60,865 nucleotides of DNA from Comamonas sp. lk. Lineage in GTDB: Bacteria > Pseudomonadota > Gammaproteobacteria > Burkholderiales > Burkholderiaceae_C. Of the stretch, positions 37,601 to 46,083 are shown piece after piece (position 1 is the stretch's first letter; each line of letters begins with the position of its first letter). The stretch is from assembly GCA_945861345.1 (NCBI GenBank), contig CAMATX010000004.1, positions 1-60,865 on the forward strand, written 5' to 3'. The notes beneath the pieces are model-generated. The model was not told the origin of the DNA, made no database searches, and saw only the letters and a list, made by a program, of their open reading frames with translations. The translations under genes were made by a program, and so were the position numbers.

Positions 37601-38269
37601 TGTCCAGTAGCGCGTCAGCTGGTTGAGGGCACTCATACCGAAGGGGTCGGTCCAGGCCGAGACCGCGTCCCAAGCCGGGTCGCGCAGCATGATGCGCGAG
37701 GTAATGAAAAGCACCAAAAATGCAATGACGCCGATAAAGGTCCACATGAGCGACCGCGTCGCGGTGGCCAAGGCAAAGAAGGCTGCTGCCGTCAAGAACA
37801 AGGTGGGCACGGCAAAATACAGAAATGCCAGGCCGTAGTGCTGCAAGACCGTAGGCCCCAGTGTTTCCGGATCTATCCAGGGCATCAAACTTCCTGTCAA
37901 CATGCCTAGCGGCACCGAGGCCATCACCGCCAAAGCGGCAAAAAACGCGCCGCTAAAACGCCCTATCAAATAGTCGAATTTTCCAACACGCGTACTGCGT
38001 ACCAGTGGTGCAAAGCCGGTCTCTTCGTCGCGAATAATGACATTCGCGACGAAGGCAGTGACCACAAACAGTCCAAACAAATTAAGTACCGCAATGGTTT
38101 GGGCAATGGCAAACGGCGCATTCACATGCACATTGCCGCCCGCGCCGATACGGATGTTTTCAGACGCGACGCTGCCAAAGGCGAGCAAGAAAAACAAAGC
38201 GAAAGCCACCACAAACAGCGGCGAGCGCAGCTGGTAGCGGGCTTCAAAAAGGGCGACAGCGCTCCACAT
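34658..38269 (-). CDS. ABC-2 permease fused to M1 family aminopeptidase
   Basis: A 1203-residue fusion. The first half contains two ABC-2-type permease blocks (for example ARYQLRSPLFVVAFALFFLLA at the N-terminus and ARFDLAYVLRSPAFIVLLVLGL in the middle), about a dozen membrane helices in all. The second half is an M1 metallopeptidase with HEVAH at 937-941 and a distal Glu961 in LSESFSQY. The repeat of ABC-2 blocks suggests one polypeptide forms the whole transmembrane unit, with the peptidase outside (inferred). ATG 38269 is seven bases after the ATPase stop; earlier open frame is ignored. It is powered by the ATPase at 38277-39185. Proteins of this architecture are known in proteobacteria but their substrate is not established. 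Confidence 0.92.
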   Translation of the reverse strand: MWSAVALFEARYQLRSPLFVVAFALFFLLAFGSVASENIRIGAGGNVHVNAPFAIAQTIAVLNLFGLFVVTAFVANVIIRDEETGFAPLVRSTRVGKFDYLIGRFSGAFFAALAVMASVPLGMLTGSLMPWIDPETLGPTVLQHYGLAFLYFAVPTLFLTAAAFFALATATRSLMWTFIGVIAFLVLFITSRIMLRDPAWDAVSAWTDPFGMSALNQLTRYWTAAERNTQLPAMTGLILYNRLLWGGIGVAFLALAYAIFRFDSTTQAQGKKPAVRTSLDLPPPMQGPLPFGDGSSRVALAQCLALARFDLAYVLRSPAFIVLLVLGLFNALGAMTGTVDQRGVEFFPVTRNVISALSGAYTLFIFIIAVFYAGELVWRDRDRRMHEIVGASAAPDWTFMLPKVLAIAGVLLATFVAAVLGGIAFQAFHGYTEFDLSAYGAWFIVPHLVEALLLSVLAIFVQTLVPNKFSGWAVMLLYFVSTIVLVNLGFEHNLYNYGSSTSVPLSDMNGSGHFWIGRSWMQLYWFGFAGVLLVLSHLMWRRGVDTSLLPRMRRITGRLRGGVLLVLVASVSVWLGTGIWVFYNTNVLNRYEVRDERETLAADMEKQLLGFESLPQPTIVEVNLQVDLYPRQQRAQTQGSYVLENRSGAALSHFHVQVDPDAKQLALAMDGAQLEKEYPRFGYRIYALDSPMAIGERRTLRFSNTLEQRGFRNEGNQTRIVENGSFLNNFEVAPMMGVSREAFLQDRVKRRKQGLAAELRQAKLEDQQANAHHYLRHDSDWVQAHITLSTDADQTPVAPGYTVSDTTANGRRTLVTRTEAPIHNFFSLQSARYTVKTDLWKSPSGKTVDLAVYHHAPHDHNVQRMLDAMKVSLDVFSEKFSPYQFRQMRILEFPAYASFAQSFANTVPYSESIGFIQNFKEASRDSKIDLVTYVTAHEVAHQWWAHQVIGADKQGMTMLSESFSQYGALLVAEKLYGRDQIRKFLKYELDGYLRSRGGEVLEELPLYRVENQGYIHYQKGGLAMYALKEEVGEAAVNRALQKLLAQFAFKSAPYPASTDFLRLLRAEVDPSQHALISDLFEKITLYDLKASAPSVQARADGKFDVRFTVQASKFYADGKGKETEAALNERFEIGAFSAEPAKKGYGPQAVLALQRVALHSGSQEVHLVTDKAPAFVGVDPFNVRIDRNSNDNLVKAPSPGATP

Positions 38270-38276
38270 GGCGGGC

Positions 38277-39185
38277 TCAGGCCTGGGCGGCAAAATGGGG
38301 CGCCGCGCCGGCGGCTTGCCGGGCCTGGACCACAATGGAAAAATACAGGTCTTCCAAAGAACCTGTTACGGGCGTAAACTGCGCATCCGGGGCGTTGTCG
38401 GATAGCACATGGATGACGGTTTGGCCTGCGCGCAGCCGGTTGGCAATGACCATGTACTCCTGGCGATACGCGTCCAAAGCACCGGTGGCGATCTCGCGGC
38501 GCCACACACGGCCTTGCAAACTTTGCACCAAGGTTTCAGGCGCACCTTGTAACAGCACCCGTCCGCCAACCATAACGGCCATTTGCGGGCACAGGTCAGA
38601 GACATCATCGACGATGTGGGTGGACAAAATCACCACCACCTGTTCACCAATTTCTACCAGCAAATTGTTAAACCGGTTGCGCTCCTCAGGATCCAGGCCG
38701 GCGGTGGGCTCGTCCACAATGATGAGCCTGGGGTTACCAATCAGCGCCTGGGCAATACCAAAACGCTGGCGCATGCCACCCGAAAATCCGGCAACGGCTT
38801 TTTTACGCACATCCCATAAATTCACTTTGGCCAACAGGCTCTCTACCGTGTCTTTGCGCGCGCCGCGCGCAGTGATGCCCTTGAGCACGGCCAAATGGTC
38901 TAGCAAATCATAGGCACTGATACGCGGGTAGACACCAAAGTCCTGCGGCAAATAGCCCAGGACTTGGCGCAGTTTTTCGGGTTCACGTACTACGTCGATG
39001 TCACCAAAGCGGATGCTGCCTTCGCTGGGCGTTTGCAAACTGGCAATGCAGCGCATCAGGGTCGATTTACCCGCACCATTGGGGCCCAGCAGCCCGAACA
39101 TACCGGTAGGAATACGCAAATCAATGCCGTCGAGCGCCTGGGTGCCGTTGGGGTAGCGGTGCGAAAGCTGACTGAGTTCAAGCAT
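38277..39185 (-). CDS. ABC transporter ATPase partner of the permease-peptidase fusion
   Basis: A 302-residue ATPase with Walker A GPNGAGKS, signature FSGGMRQR and Walker B LIIVDEPTAGLDPEE. The C-terminal extension of about 90 residues (AQFTPVTGSLEDLYFSIV) is that of exporter-type CcmA/NatA ATPases. ATG 39185 follows AAAGGG; the frame is open 72 codons earlier as a shadow. It lies seven bases before the fusion permease. A 119-base gap separates it from the NatB-like permease upstream, which could hold a promoter. Confidence 0.93.
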   Translation of the reverse strand: MLELSQLSHRYPNGTQALDGIDLRIPTGMFGLLGPNGAGKSTLMRCIASLQTPSEGSIRFGDIDVVREPEKLRQVLGYLPQDFGVYPRISAYDLLDHLAVLKGITARGARKDTVESLLAKVNLWDVRKKAVAGFSGGMRQRFGIAQALIGNPRLIIVDEPTAGLDPEERNRFNNLLVEIGEQVVVILSTHIVDDVSDLCPQMAVMVGGRVLLQGAPETLVQSLQGRVWRREIATGALDAYRQEYMVIANRLRAGQTVIHVLSDNAPDAQFTPVTGSLEDLYFSIVVQARQAAGAAPHFAAQA

Positions 39186-39304
39186 GGCGAAAGCCCTTTT
39201 TGATGAAAAACGATAGGTATTGTGCGCACCGCCGCCCCTCCGGGCAAGGGCTAAGCGACCAAATGCACAACAACGGGATCCAACTGCAAATAACGCATCC
39301 CAAG

Positions 39305-40498
39305 CTAGCGCACCGCATTGCTGCGCATGGCCCGGCCGACGTAGGCCAAACCAGCGATGGTCAGTACCACACCGATCGCACTGGGCAAGAGCCACTGCCA
39401 AAGCGCTATCGGCTCAGCGCGCAGAACATGCAGCATCAGGGTTTGCTGCGCCAGCGAGGGCACCAGGTAGTACCAATCGGGCTCGGCCGCGTCATTAAGC
39501 AAAGACACCAAGGGCAGCAGCATAAAGACCATGAGCACCAGCGAGTTGCCCGCCTGGGCCTCTTTGATGCTTTTGCCGCGAATAGAAGATGCCATCAAAA
39601 CCGCAGCTACCGCACCCGCAAAGGGCAGGCATATTAGTCCGAACCGCAAGGCATCAGAAAGACCGTAGCGAAACAAGGCCTGCAAAACATCGCTGCGAAT
39701 GAGCAACTGCGCTGGAATAAAGCTTAGGCTGGTCAAGAGCGCAATCAAGGCGGCCAGCAGGGCCACGGCGCCCCATTTTCCCAGGGCCAGGGCCCAGGGC
39801 GAGACCGGGTTCATCATCAAAGGTTCGAGCGAGCTGCGCTCGCGCTCGCCAGCCGTGCTGTCCATGGCCGCGCCCATGGCGCCGGTCAGCACAGCAATGA
39901 GGACGTAGAGCGGGATCATGGCGCCGGTGAGCTGCGCTGCGCGTGCATTGGCATTGGCCATATCGCGCTCTTGCACCTCCAAAGGCTGGAGACTGGCCAC
40001 GGCCACACCGCGCAGTACCAGCGTGAGTGCCACGCGCTCCTGGGCGTAGGACTGAAGCAGCTTGCGCACCAAATCACGCGCCGTGCCAGAGCCGCGGCTG
40101 CTGCTGTTGGCGTAGATTTCAACTGCAGGCATTTCCATAGCGTGCAAGCGTTGCTCAAAGTCCGCAGGCACCACCAAAATGGCGTCTTCCAATTGCCCAG
40201 CAGCGAGCTTGTCCATGGCGTCGGCGGGCGGCACTTTGATGGTGTAGGCCTGGCGTTCGATAAAGTTTTGCAAACCTGGCGCGTACTGCATGCCTTGCGC
40301 ATAGATTTCGCGCTTATCAATGCGATTTTCTTTTTCACTGGCCAAGGTGGAAACCAGCAGCAAGACCAGCGGGCCTTGCACCAGGCTGAGCAATAGCACC
40401 ATGCGCAAGGTGCGCCGGTCGCGCCATGCGTCCTTGATCTCTTTGATGAAAACAGCCCCCCATTGGGCCAGGGCCTTGCCCACTGCTGGCCGGCTCAT
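39305..40498 (-). CDS. ABC-2 exporter permease, NatB-like
   Basis: A 397-residue ABC-2 permease. One helix near the N-terminus (LRMVLLLSLVQGPLVLLLVSTLA), a large extracytoplasmic domain (about residues 55-190) and five or more helices after it form the NatB/YhgE-like layout; the loop DSTAGERERSSLEPLMMNPVS is typical. It starts inside the stop of the ATPase gene (ATGA overlap at 40495-40498), so translation is coupled. The substrate is unknown; sodium export is described for NatAB of Bacillus, but peptides are as likely here. Confidence 0.9.
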   Translation of the reverse strand: MSRPAVGKALAQWGAVFIKEIKDAWRDRRTLRMVLLLSLVQGPLVLLLVSTLASEKENRIDKREIYAQGMQYAPGLQNFIERQAYTIKVPPADAMDKLAAGQLEDAILVVPADFEQRLHAMEMPAVEIYANSSSRGSGTARDLVRKLLQSYAQERVALTLVLRGVAVASLQPLEVQERDMANANARAAQLTGAMIPLYVLIAVLTGAMGAAMDSTAGERERSSLEPLMMNPVSPWALALGKWGAVALLAALIALLTSLSFIPAQLLIRSDVLQALFRYGLSDALRFGLICLPFAGAVAAVLMASSIRGKSIKEAQAGNSLVLMVFMLLPLVSLLNDAAEPDWYYLVPSLAQQTLMLHVLRAEPIALWQWLLPSAIGVVLTIAGLAYVGRAMRSNAVR

Positions 40499-41313
40499 GG
40501 CACCACGCCTACTTGGGGGGGCGTGGCTGCGAAAGCCAGGTGCACAAAGGCATCTTCAAAATCGCTCTGCCCAGTCTGCGCCAACAAATCGGCCACGCTA
40601 CCGCTGGCGACGTTGCGCCCATGGGCGACCACGACGACCTGGTCACACAGGCGCTCGACCTCTTGCATGATGTGCGTGGAAAACACAATGCATTTGCTCC
40701 CGCCTTCAGGTGAGCACAAATGCAGCAAAGTCTCGCGCAGCGCGCGCGTGGCCAGCACGTCCAGGCCGTTGGTCGGCTCGTCAAGAATGATGTTGTCCGG
40801 GTCGTGCACCAGTGCGCGGGCCAAGGCGGTTTTGACCCGCTCGCCCTGGCTAAAGCCCTCGGTAGCGCGGTCTAGCAAGGGGCGCAGCTCCAGCAGGTCG
40901 GCCAGTTGCTCGGCGCGGGCATGCGCCGCCGAGGCTGACAAGCCTTGCAGACGCCCAAAGTAAACCATGTTTTCCCGGGCGGTCAGGCGCGGGTACAGAC
41001 CGCGCGCATCGGCCAGAATGCCCATGCGTGCCTGCGCCTTGGCGCGCTCTTGGGTGACCGACAAGCCGTCTACCTCTAGGCGCCCGCTGTCGGGGGCGAG
41101 CAGCCCGGCCAGCATGCGCAAGGTGCTGGTTTTGCCAGCGCCATTGGGGCCAAGCAGGCCGGTAATTTGCCCATTGGGCGCATGCAAGCTGATGTCACTG
41201 ACCGCCTGCACCCAGGGCTGCGCTGTGCGGTGCAGGCGCCAGCCCTTGCGCTGCCAACGAGCGCCGGTGGCCTGCGCAGCAAAGCGCTTGGAGACTTTGT
41301 CGATCAATATCAT
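40495..41313 (-). CDS. ABC exporter ATPase, NatA-like
   Basis: A 272-residue ATPase with Walker A GPNGAGKT, signature FSQGERVK and Walker B IILDEPTNGLDVLA. It has a basic insert (ATGARWQRKGWRLHR) near the N-terminus. Its start overlaps the hydrolase stop by ATGA (41310-41313) and its stop overlaps the permease start in the same way, so hydrolase, ATPase and permease form a tightly coupled trio. Confidence 0.92.
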   Translation of the reverse strand: MILIDKVSKRFAAQATGARWQRKGWRLHRTAQPWVQAVSDISLHAPNGQITGLLGPNGAGKTSTLRMLAGLLAPDSGRLEVDGLSVTQERAKAQARMGILADARGLYPRLTARENMVYFGRLQGLSASAAHARAEQLADLLELRPLLDRATEGFSQGERVKTALARALVHDPDNIILDEPTNGLDVLATRALRETLLHLCSPEGGSKCIVFSTHIMQEVERLCDQVVVVAHGRNVASGSVADLLAQTGQSDFEDAFVHLAFAATPPQVGVVP

Positions 41314-42818
41314 GGTGCCCCCTGGGGTTCAGGAACGGCCGGTCGCACAAAAGCCAGCGGCCGGGGAATCGACTGGGCGCAGCTGGCATCGATCGCCAAG
41401 GCTTTGGCGTCATCCGGAGCCTGGATAAAGGCCGTCAGCACCTTGTGCATACAGGCATGCGCCAAGATGCCGTGGCCCGCCTGAGGCACCACGACATGGC
41501 GCGCCAGCGGCCCAAGCGCCTGCTGCACCTGCTGCCCATGGCGTGGCGGGGTGACCGGGTCCAGGCCGCCGCTGAGCAGCAAACTGGCATGTTGCGCAGC
41601 GGGGATGCGGTAGAAGTCCGCGGGCACATCGCCTTGCGGCCAATCACGGCAGGCACTGCGGTACTGCGTCTGCGGGTCGGTGTCGACTGCGCTTGCCGCG
41701 CCAGCCGCTGCCATACGCGGGTAGTCTTCGGCGCACACCACGCCCAGGTGCATGCCAAGGGCGAGGCGCAAGTGGGGTGGGCCGTCTTGTAGTGCGCTGT
41801 GCATGGCGGCCAAGCCTTCAAAATGGCCGCGTGCGGCATCATGCACAGCTTGAGGCAGCGCCGCCGCAACAGCGGGTGTGTACAGCGCGCCACGCACCGC
41901 GCCTATCACCGCCTCGCGCGTGGCGCTGACAGTGACGCGCTGACCGGTAAGGGGATGCGCCAGCGTCACGGTCTTGGGCAGGCTTTGCCATAGCGATTGC
42001 CAGTCCGCCGCCAGCGTGGGAAAGGTTTTTTGGCAATGGCTTTGCGCAGCGCAGCTGGCCCACAGTGCATCGAGCGCGGCCTGGCTGTCCGGGCCCAAGG
42101 TGGTGGGCAGCACCATATCCGGGGGGGCAAGGCCATCCAATACGCTGCGCCTTACATGGGGGCCGAACTGGCGCATGTACTCCAAGGCAGCACGCGTGCC
42201 GTACGAAGCGCCCACCACATTGATCTGTGCAGCGCCCAGCGCCTGGCGCACGGCGTCCAGGTCTTGCATGGCCAAAGTGGTCGTGAAAAAACCCAAGTCC
42301 GCAGGCGCGCCGATGAAGGGTAGGCGCGCAAGCGCGGCGCGGCATTGGGCCAATTCCTTGGACTGCGCCTGTGCGTTGTCTGAGGCGAAGGGCAGCACGG
42401 GCGTACGCGGGCACATCAACGGCGCTGACTTGCCGGTGCCGCGCTGGTCCACCAGCACCAGATCGCGCTGCAGCAGCAAGCGTTCAAACCAGGGCAAAAC
42501 CGCAGCAGCCAAGCCAATGGCGCTTTGGCCAGGACCACCTGCGAGCATGAAAACCGGGTCGGGCTTGCGGTTGCGCGCAACCGAACGCAGGACCACGTAG
42601 TGCACCGTAATCTGCGGCCCGCCCGGACGCGCCGGGTCCAGTGCACGCACCAGCTGACCGCAGCGCACCTCGGTTCTGATGCCGGCAATGCGGCAGGCCG
42701 TGGTCGGGTCCGCAACTGGGGCGTCAGAGGCGGCGGCAAGCGCGGGCAAGGCCTGGAGCAGCAAGCCAAGCCATAGTCCAAAAAAAGCGCGGATCCAAAT
42801 TGAAAAAGAAGGCATCAT
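41310..42818 (-). CDS. Secreted alpha/beta hydrolase, TAP-like (prolyl/tripeptidyl aminopeptidase family)
   Basis: A 502-residue hydrolase with an N-terminal signal (FFGLWLGLLLQALPALAAA). The oxyanion region VLVDQRGTGKSAPLMCP, nucleophile elbow GASYG and C-terminal TAP-like domain with the late His (VVPQAGHGILAH) mark S33/TAP-type peptidases, which remove N-terminal residues or tripeptides. The start is taken at ATG 42818 (a second ATG follows at once); no strong ribosome site precedes it. It is translationally coupled to the NatAB-like pair, unusual for a peptidase, and lies 59 bases after the RND pump stop. Confidence 0.82.
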   Translation of the reverse strand: MMPSFSIWIRAFFGLWLGLLLQALPALAAASDAPVADPTTACRIAGIRTEVRCGQLVRALDPARPGGPQITVHYVVLRSVARNRKPDPVFMLAGGPGQSAIGLAAAVLPWFERLLLQRDLVLVDQRGTGKSAPLMCPRTPVLPFASDNAQAQSKELAQCRAALARLPFIGAPADLGFFTTTLAMQDLDAVRQALGAAQINVVGASYGTRAALEYMRQFGPHVRRSVLDGLAPPDMVLPTTLGPDSQAALDALWASCAAQSHCQKTFPTLAADWQSLWQSLPKTVTLAHPLTGQRVTVSATREAVIGAVRGALYTPAVAAALPQAVHDAARGHFEGLAAMHSALQDGPPHLRLALGMHLGVVCAEDYPRMAAAGAASAVDTDPQTQYRSACRDWPQGDVPADFYRIPAAQHASLLLSGGLDPVTPPRHGQQVQQALGPLARHVVVPQAGHGILAHACMHKVLTAFIQAPDDAKALAIDASCAQSIPRPLAFVRPAVPEPQGAP

Positions 42819-42877
42819 GGCAAGTGCGGCGGCCGTCAAAGTGTTGGCAATCCTAGCGAAAAACCTGCCACGCGCCC

Positions 42878-45800
42878 TTAGGCATTTGCGCGCCGGCGCA
42901 TCCACATCCAGCCGCCCAGCAGGCTGCGCCACACAAAGCGCAGCAACAGCAAGGCCATTAATGCCTCTAGCATGGTCACCACCAGCGCCAAAGACTCGTG
43001 GTAACGCTGCCCGCGCGCCTGAATTTTTGCCCGCATGCGCTCGCTGGCGCTTTCGATGCTGTCGTAAAAACTGGGCACTACCAGCAAAGTCAGCAGCGTC
43101 GAGGTAATGGTGCCGCCAATGATGGAGACGGCCAGTGGCTGGTAAAACTCGCCACCCTCGCCCAAGCCCAGTGCCACGGGCATCATGCCTGCGATCAGCG
43201 CAAAAGTGGTCATCAAAATCGGGCGCAGGCGGACTCGGCCCGCGTGCATCAAAGCTTCCTCGCGGTCGACGCCGCTGGCCTCTTCTTTGCGCGCAGCGTC
43301 GAGCAACAAAATCGCATTTTTCGCCACCAAGCCCATGAGCATGATGATGCCGATAAAGCTCATCAAATTAAGCGTTCCACCCGTGAGCAAAAGAGCAATG
43401 ACCACGCCGATCAGCGACAGCGGCAGGGACAGCATCACACCCAGGGGCGCGGTGAAGGAGCTAAATTGGATGACCAAAATCAGGTACATCAAGCCGATGC
43501 CGCTGACCAGGGCGATCAGCATTTCGGTAAACAGCTCTTTTTGGTCCTGTCCGGCGCCGGCCAGCTCCAGGCCGTAGCCGGGCGGGTAGTCCATGGCCTG
43601 GGCGATTTTGAGCGCATCGGCGGTGACTTCGCCGTTGGAGCGGCCTTGGACATTGGCAGCCACAGTGACCACGCGCTTGCCTTCGCTGTGCGAAATCGTC
43701 GAGGGCGCCTTGCCCATGCTGATGGTGGCAATTTGCTCCAGCGGCACCAGCTCGCCCGTGCCTGCGACGGCGATGGGCAGGCGTTCGATGTTTTCGCGCG
43801 AAAGGCGGTCCTGGGGATGAAGACGCACGGCCACGTCACGCGTCTCGCCCGTCGGATCGACCCAGTCGCCCACCTCGATGCCGGCAAAGGCGATGCGTAA
43901 GGCTTGGGCTGCATCATTGGCCGAGATGCCCATGGAGTTAGCCAGGCCGCGGTTGAGCTCGATGCGCAGTTCTTTGCTCGGGTCTTGCTCGGACAGCCCG
44001 ACATCGACGGCGCCGGGCACCTGGCGCAGTTTTTCCATAAAGCGGTTGGTAATTTCTAACAAGCGGCGCGAATCGGGCCCGGTGAACTCGATTTGCACCG
44101 GCTTGCGCGCGCCATTGCCCAAGTCGTCAAACACGGTGAACTCTGCGCCGATGAGGGGGCGGATTTTCTCGCGCAAATCTGAAGCCAGTTCTTTGGCGCT
44201 GCGGCGGCGGTCTTTGCGCGGGCCGATGTCCACGTACATACGCCCACCATTGGGGCCGATATTGCTATTGGTCTCCCGCGTTTCGGGCAGGGTACGCGCG
44301 ATTTCGGCGGCGCGCTCCATTTTCAGACGGGCATATTCCAGGGATGATGAGGCTGGTGTGCGCACATCGATCATCAGATTGCCCGAATCGGCGGCCGGCA
44401 AAAAGGCCGAACCGCCATATTGCCAGTGCAGGGCAATGGCGGCAATCAATGAACTGAGGGCAATCAAGCCCATGGCGCGGCGGTGGTGCAGCGCCCAGGC
44501 AATCACACCGGCATAGCGATCGGCCTGGTGGTCAAACCAGTCGTTAAAAACTTGCAGGCGGCGGCCCAACGGGCCCTTGGGTGCCGTGTGGTGGTCTGGA
44601 GGGTCACCCCAGTAGGCCGAAAGCATGGGGTCTAGCGTGAAGGAAATCGCCAGGCTAACCAGCACCGAACAGGCCACCGTCAAGGCAAATGGCCGGAACC
44701 ATTCGCCCGCGACACCGGGCATGAAAGCCACCGGCAAAAATACCGCAATGATGGACATGGTGGTAGCCGTCACTGCCAAGCCAATTTCGGCAGTGCCTTC
44801 TAGTGCGGCAGTGCGTCTGTCGGAGCCGCGCTGCATATGGCGCACGATGTTCTCTCGCACCACAATCGCGTCGTCAATCAGCACGCCGATCGCCAGCGAT
44901 AAGCCGAGCAATGACATGAAGTTGAGCGTAAAGCCGCACAACCAAACACCGATGAATGCGGCAATTACCGAGGTGGGCAAGCTCAGCCCGGTAATCAAGG
45001 TGGAACGCCAAGAATTGAGGAAGGCGTAGACCACGACGATGGTCAGGCCAGCACCCAGTACCAGCGAGTCGATCACGTTGTTGAGGCTGTTTTGCGCGTC
45101 TTTGCCGCCGTCGCGGGTAATCTCCAGGACGGTGCCGGGGCTGTCCTTGGCCAATTGGGCATTGAACTCTTTGGTGGCCTCACGCACCGCTTTGGCGACC
45201 GAAACCGTGCTGGCGTCGCGCGAGCGGGTGACGTAAATGCCGACGTTGGGCTTGCCGCTGCGGGTACTGAGGCCGTCGAGTTCTGCAAACCCATCTTCTA
45301 CCGTCCCCAATTGGCCCAGACGCACCAGTTGGGCACCCATGCGCTTGACCACAATTTGCGTAAAGTCCTGCGGCTCGGCGATGCGGCCCACCAGACGGAT
45401 GCTTTCGTTTTCATAAGGACCACGCAGTTTGCCCACAGGGGCGTTCGCGTTTTGCGCCCGAATGGCGCTTACTACCTCACCTACCGAGACCTTGTATTCG
45501 CGCAGCTTGGCAGCGCGCAGCAAGACCGAGAGTTCGCGCTTGAGCGCGCCTGAGACATTGACCGTGGCCACGCCCGGCAAAGCGCGCAGCTTGTCGGCCA
45601 GCACATCCTCGGCCAAGCGCGATATCTGCGCATGGCTTTGGCTGCTGCTGGACAAGGCCAGGTTGATAATCGGCTGGGCCGAGGGGTCGTAGCGGCGGAT
45701 CACCGGCTCGCGCATCTCAATAGGCAGTTTGTAGCGCACCGAGGCGATCACCCCGCGCACCTCGTCGGCCGCTTCGATCATGTTTTTGCTAAAGGCAAAC

Positions 45801-46081
45801 TGCAAATCAAAACGGGCATTGCCTTCGGCGCTGGTGGACCAGACTTTTTGCGCTCCAGCGACGCTTTGGAGCGATTTTTCCAGACGGTTGACGATTTCAC
45901 GCTCCACCGTGTCGGGCGAGGCGCCGGGGTAGGCGATGGAAATGAACAGGCCCGGGTTTTCGATATCCGGGAACTGGTTGACGCGCAATTTGTTGAGCGC
46001 CATCAGCCCCAGGGCCATGACGCCCAGAATAAGCACCACCGTGGCAATCGGGCGGCGGATGCTGAAATCCGATAAAAACAT
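42878..46081 (-). CDS. RND efflux transporter, inner-membrane pump (HAE-1 like)
   Basis: A 1067-residue full-length RND pump. The opening FSIRRPIATVVLILGVMALG, entrance QFPDIENPGLFISIAYPGAS and TM4 GVLIDDAIVVRENIVRH are typical of MdtB/MexF-like pumps. The C-terminal half repeats the fold (GVVIALLLTGGTLNLMSFIGIIMLMGLVAKNAILLLDAAR). It starts two bases after the adaptor stop. Likely exports hydrophobic compounds. It is unrelated in detail to the sulfur-locus RND pump, so the window holds two distinct RND systems plus a pseudogene. Confidence 0.93.
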   Translation of the reverse strand: MFLSDFSIRRPIATVVLILGVMALGLMALNKLRVNQFPDIENPGLFISIAYPGASPDTVEREIVNRLEKSLQSVAGAQKVWSTSAEGNARFDLQFAFSKNMIEAADEVRGVIASVRYKLPIEMREPVIRRYDPSAQPIINLALSSSSQSHAQISRLAEDVLADKLRALPGVATVNVSGALKRELSVLLRAAKLREYKVSVGEVVSAIRAQNANAPVGKLRGPYENESIRLVGRIAEPQDFTQIVVKRMGAQLVRLGQLGTVEDGFAELDGLSTRSGKPNVGIYVTRSRDASTVSVAKAVREATKEFNAQLAKDSPGTVLEITRDGGKDAQNSLNNVIDSLVLGAGLTIVVVYAFLNSWRSTLITGLSLPTSVIAAFIGVWLCGFTLNFMSLLGLSLAIGVLIDDAIVVRENIVRHMQRGSDRRTAALEGTAEIGLAVTATTMSIIAVFLPVAFMPGVAGEWFRPFALTVACSVLVSLAISFTLDPMLSAYWGDPPDHHTAPKGPLGRRLQVFNDWFDHQADRYAGVIAWALHHRRAMGLIALSSLIAAIALHWQYGGSAFLPAADSGNLMIDVRTPASSSLEYARLKMERAAEIARTLPETRETNSNIGPNGGRMYVDIGPRKDRRRSAKELASDLREKIRPLIGAEFTVFDDLGNGARKPVQIEFTGPDSRRLLEITNRFMEKLRQVPGAVDVGLSEQDPSKELRIELNRGLANSMGISANDAAQALRIAFAGIEVGDWVDPTGETRDVAVRLHPQDRLSRENIERLPIAVAGTGELVPLEQIATISMGKAPSTISHSEGKRVVTVAANVQGRSNGEVTADALKIAQAMDYPPGYGLELAGAGQDQKELFTEMLIALVSGIGLMYLILVIQFSSFTAPLGVMLSLPLSLIGVVIALLLTGGTLNLMSFIGIIMLMGLVAKNAILLLDAARKEEASGVDREEALMHAGRVRLRPILMTTFALIAGMMPVALGLGEGGEFYQPLAVSIIGGTITSTLLTLLVVPSFYDSIESASERMRAKIQARGQRYHESLALVVTMLEALMALLLLRFVWRSLLGGWMWMRRRANA

Positions 46082-46083
46082 AC

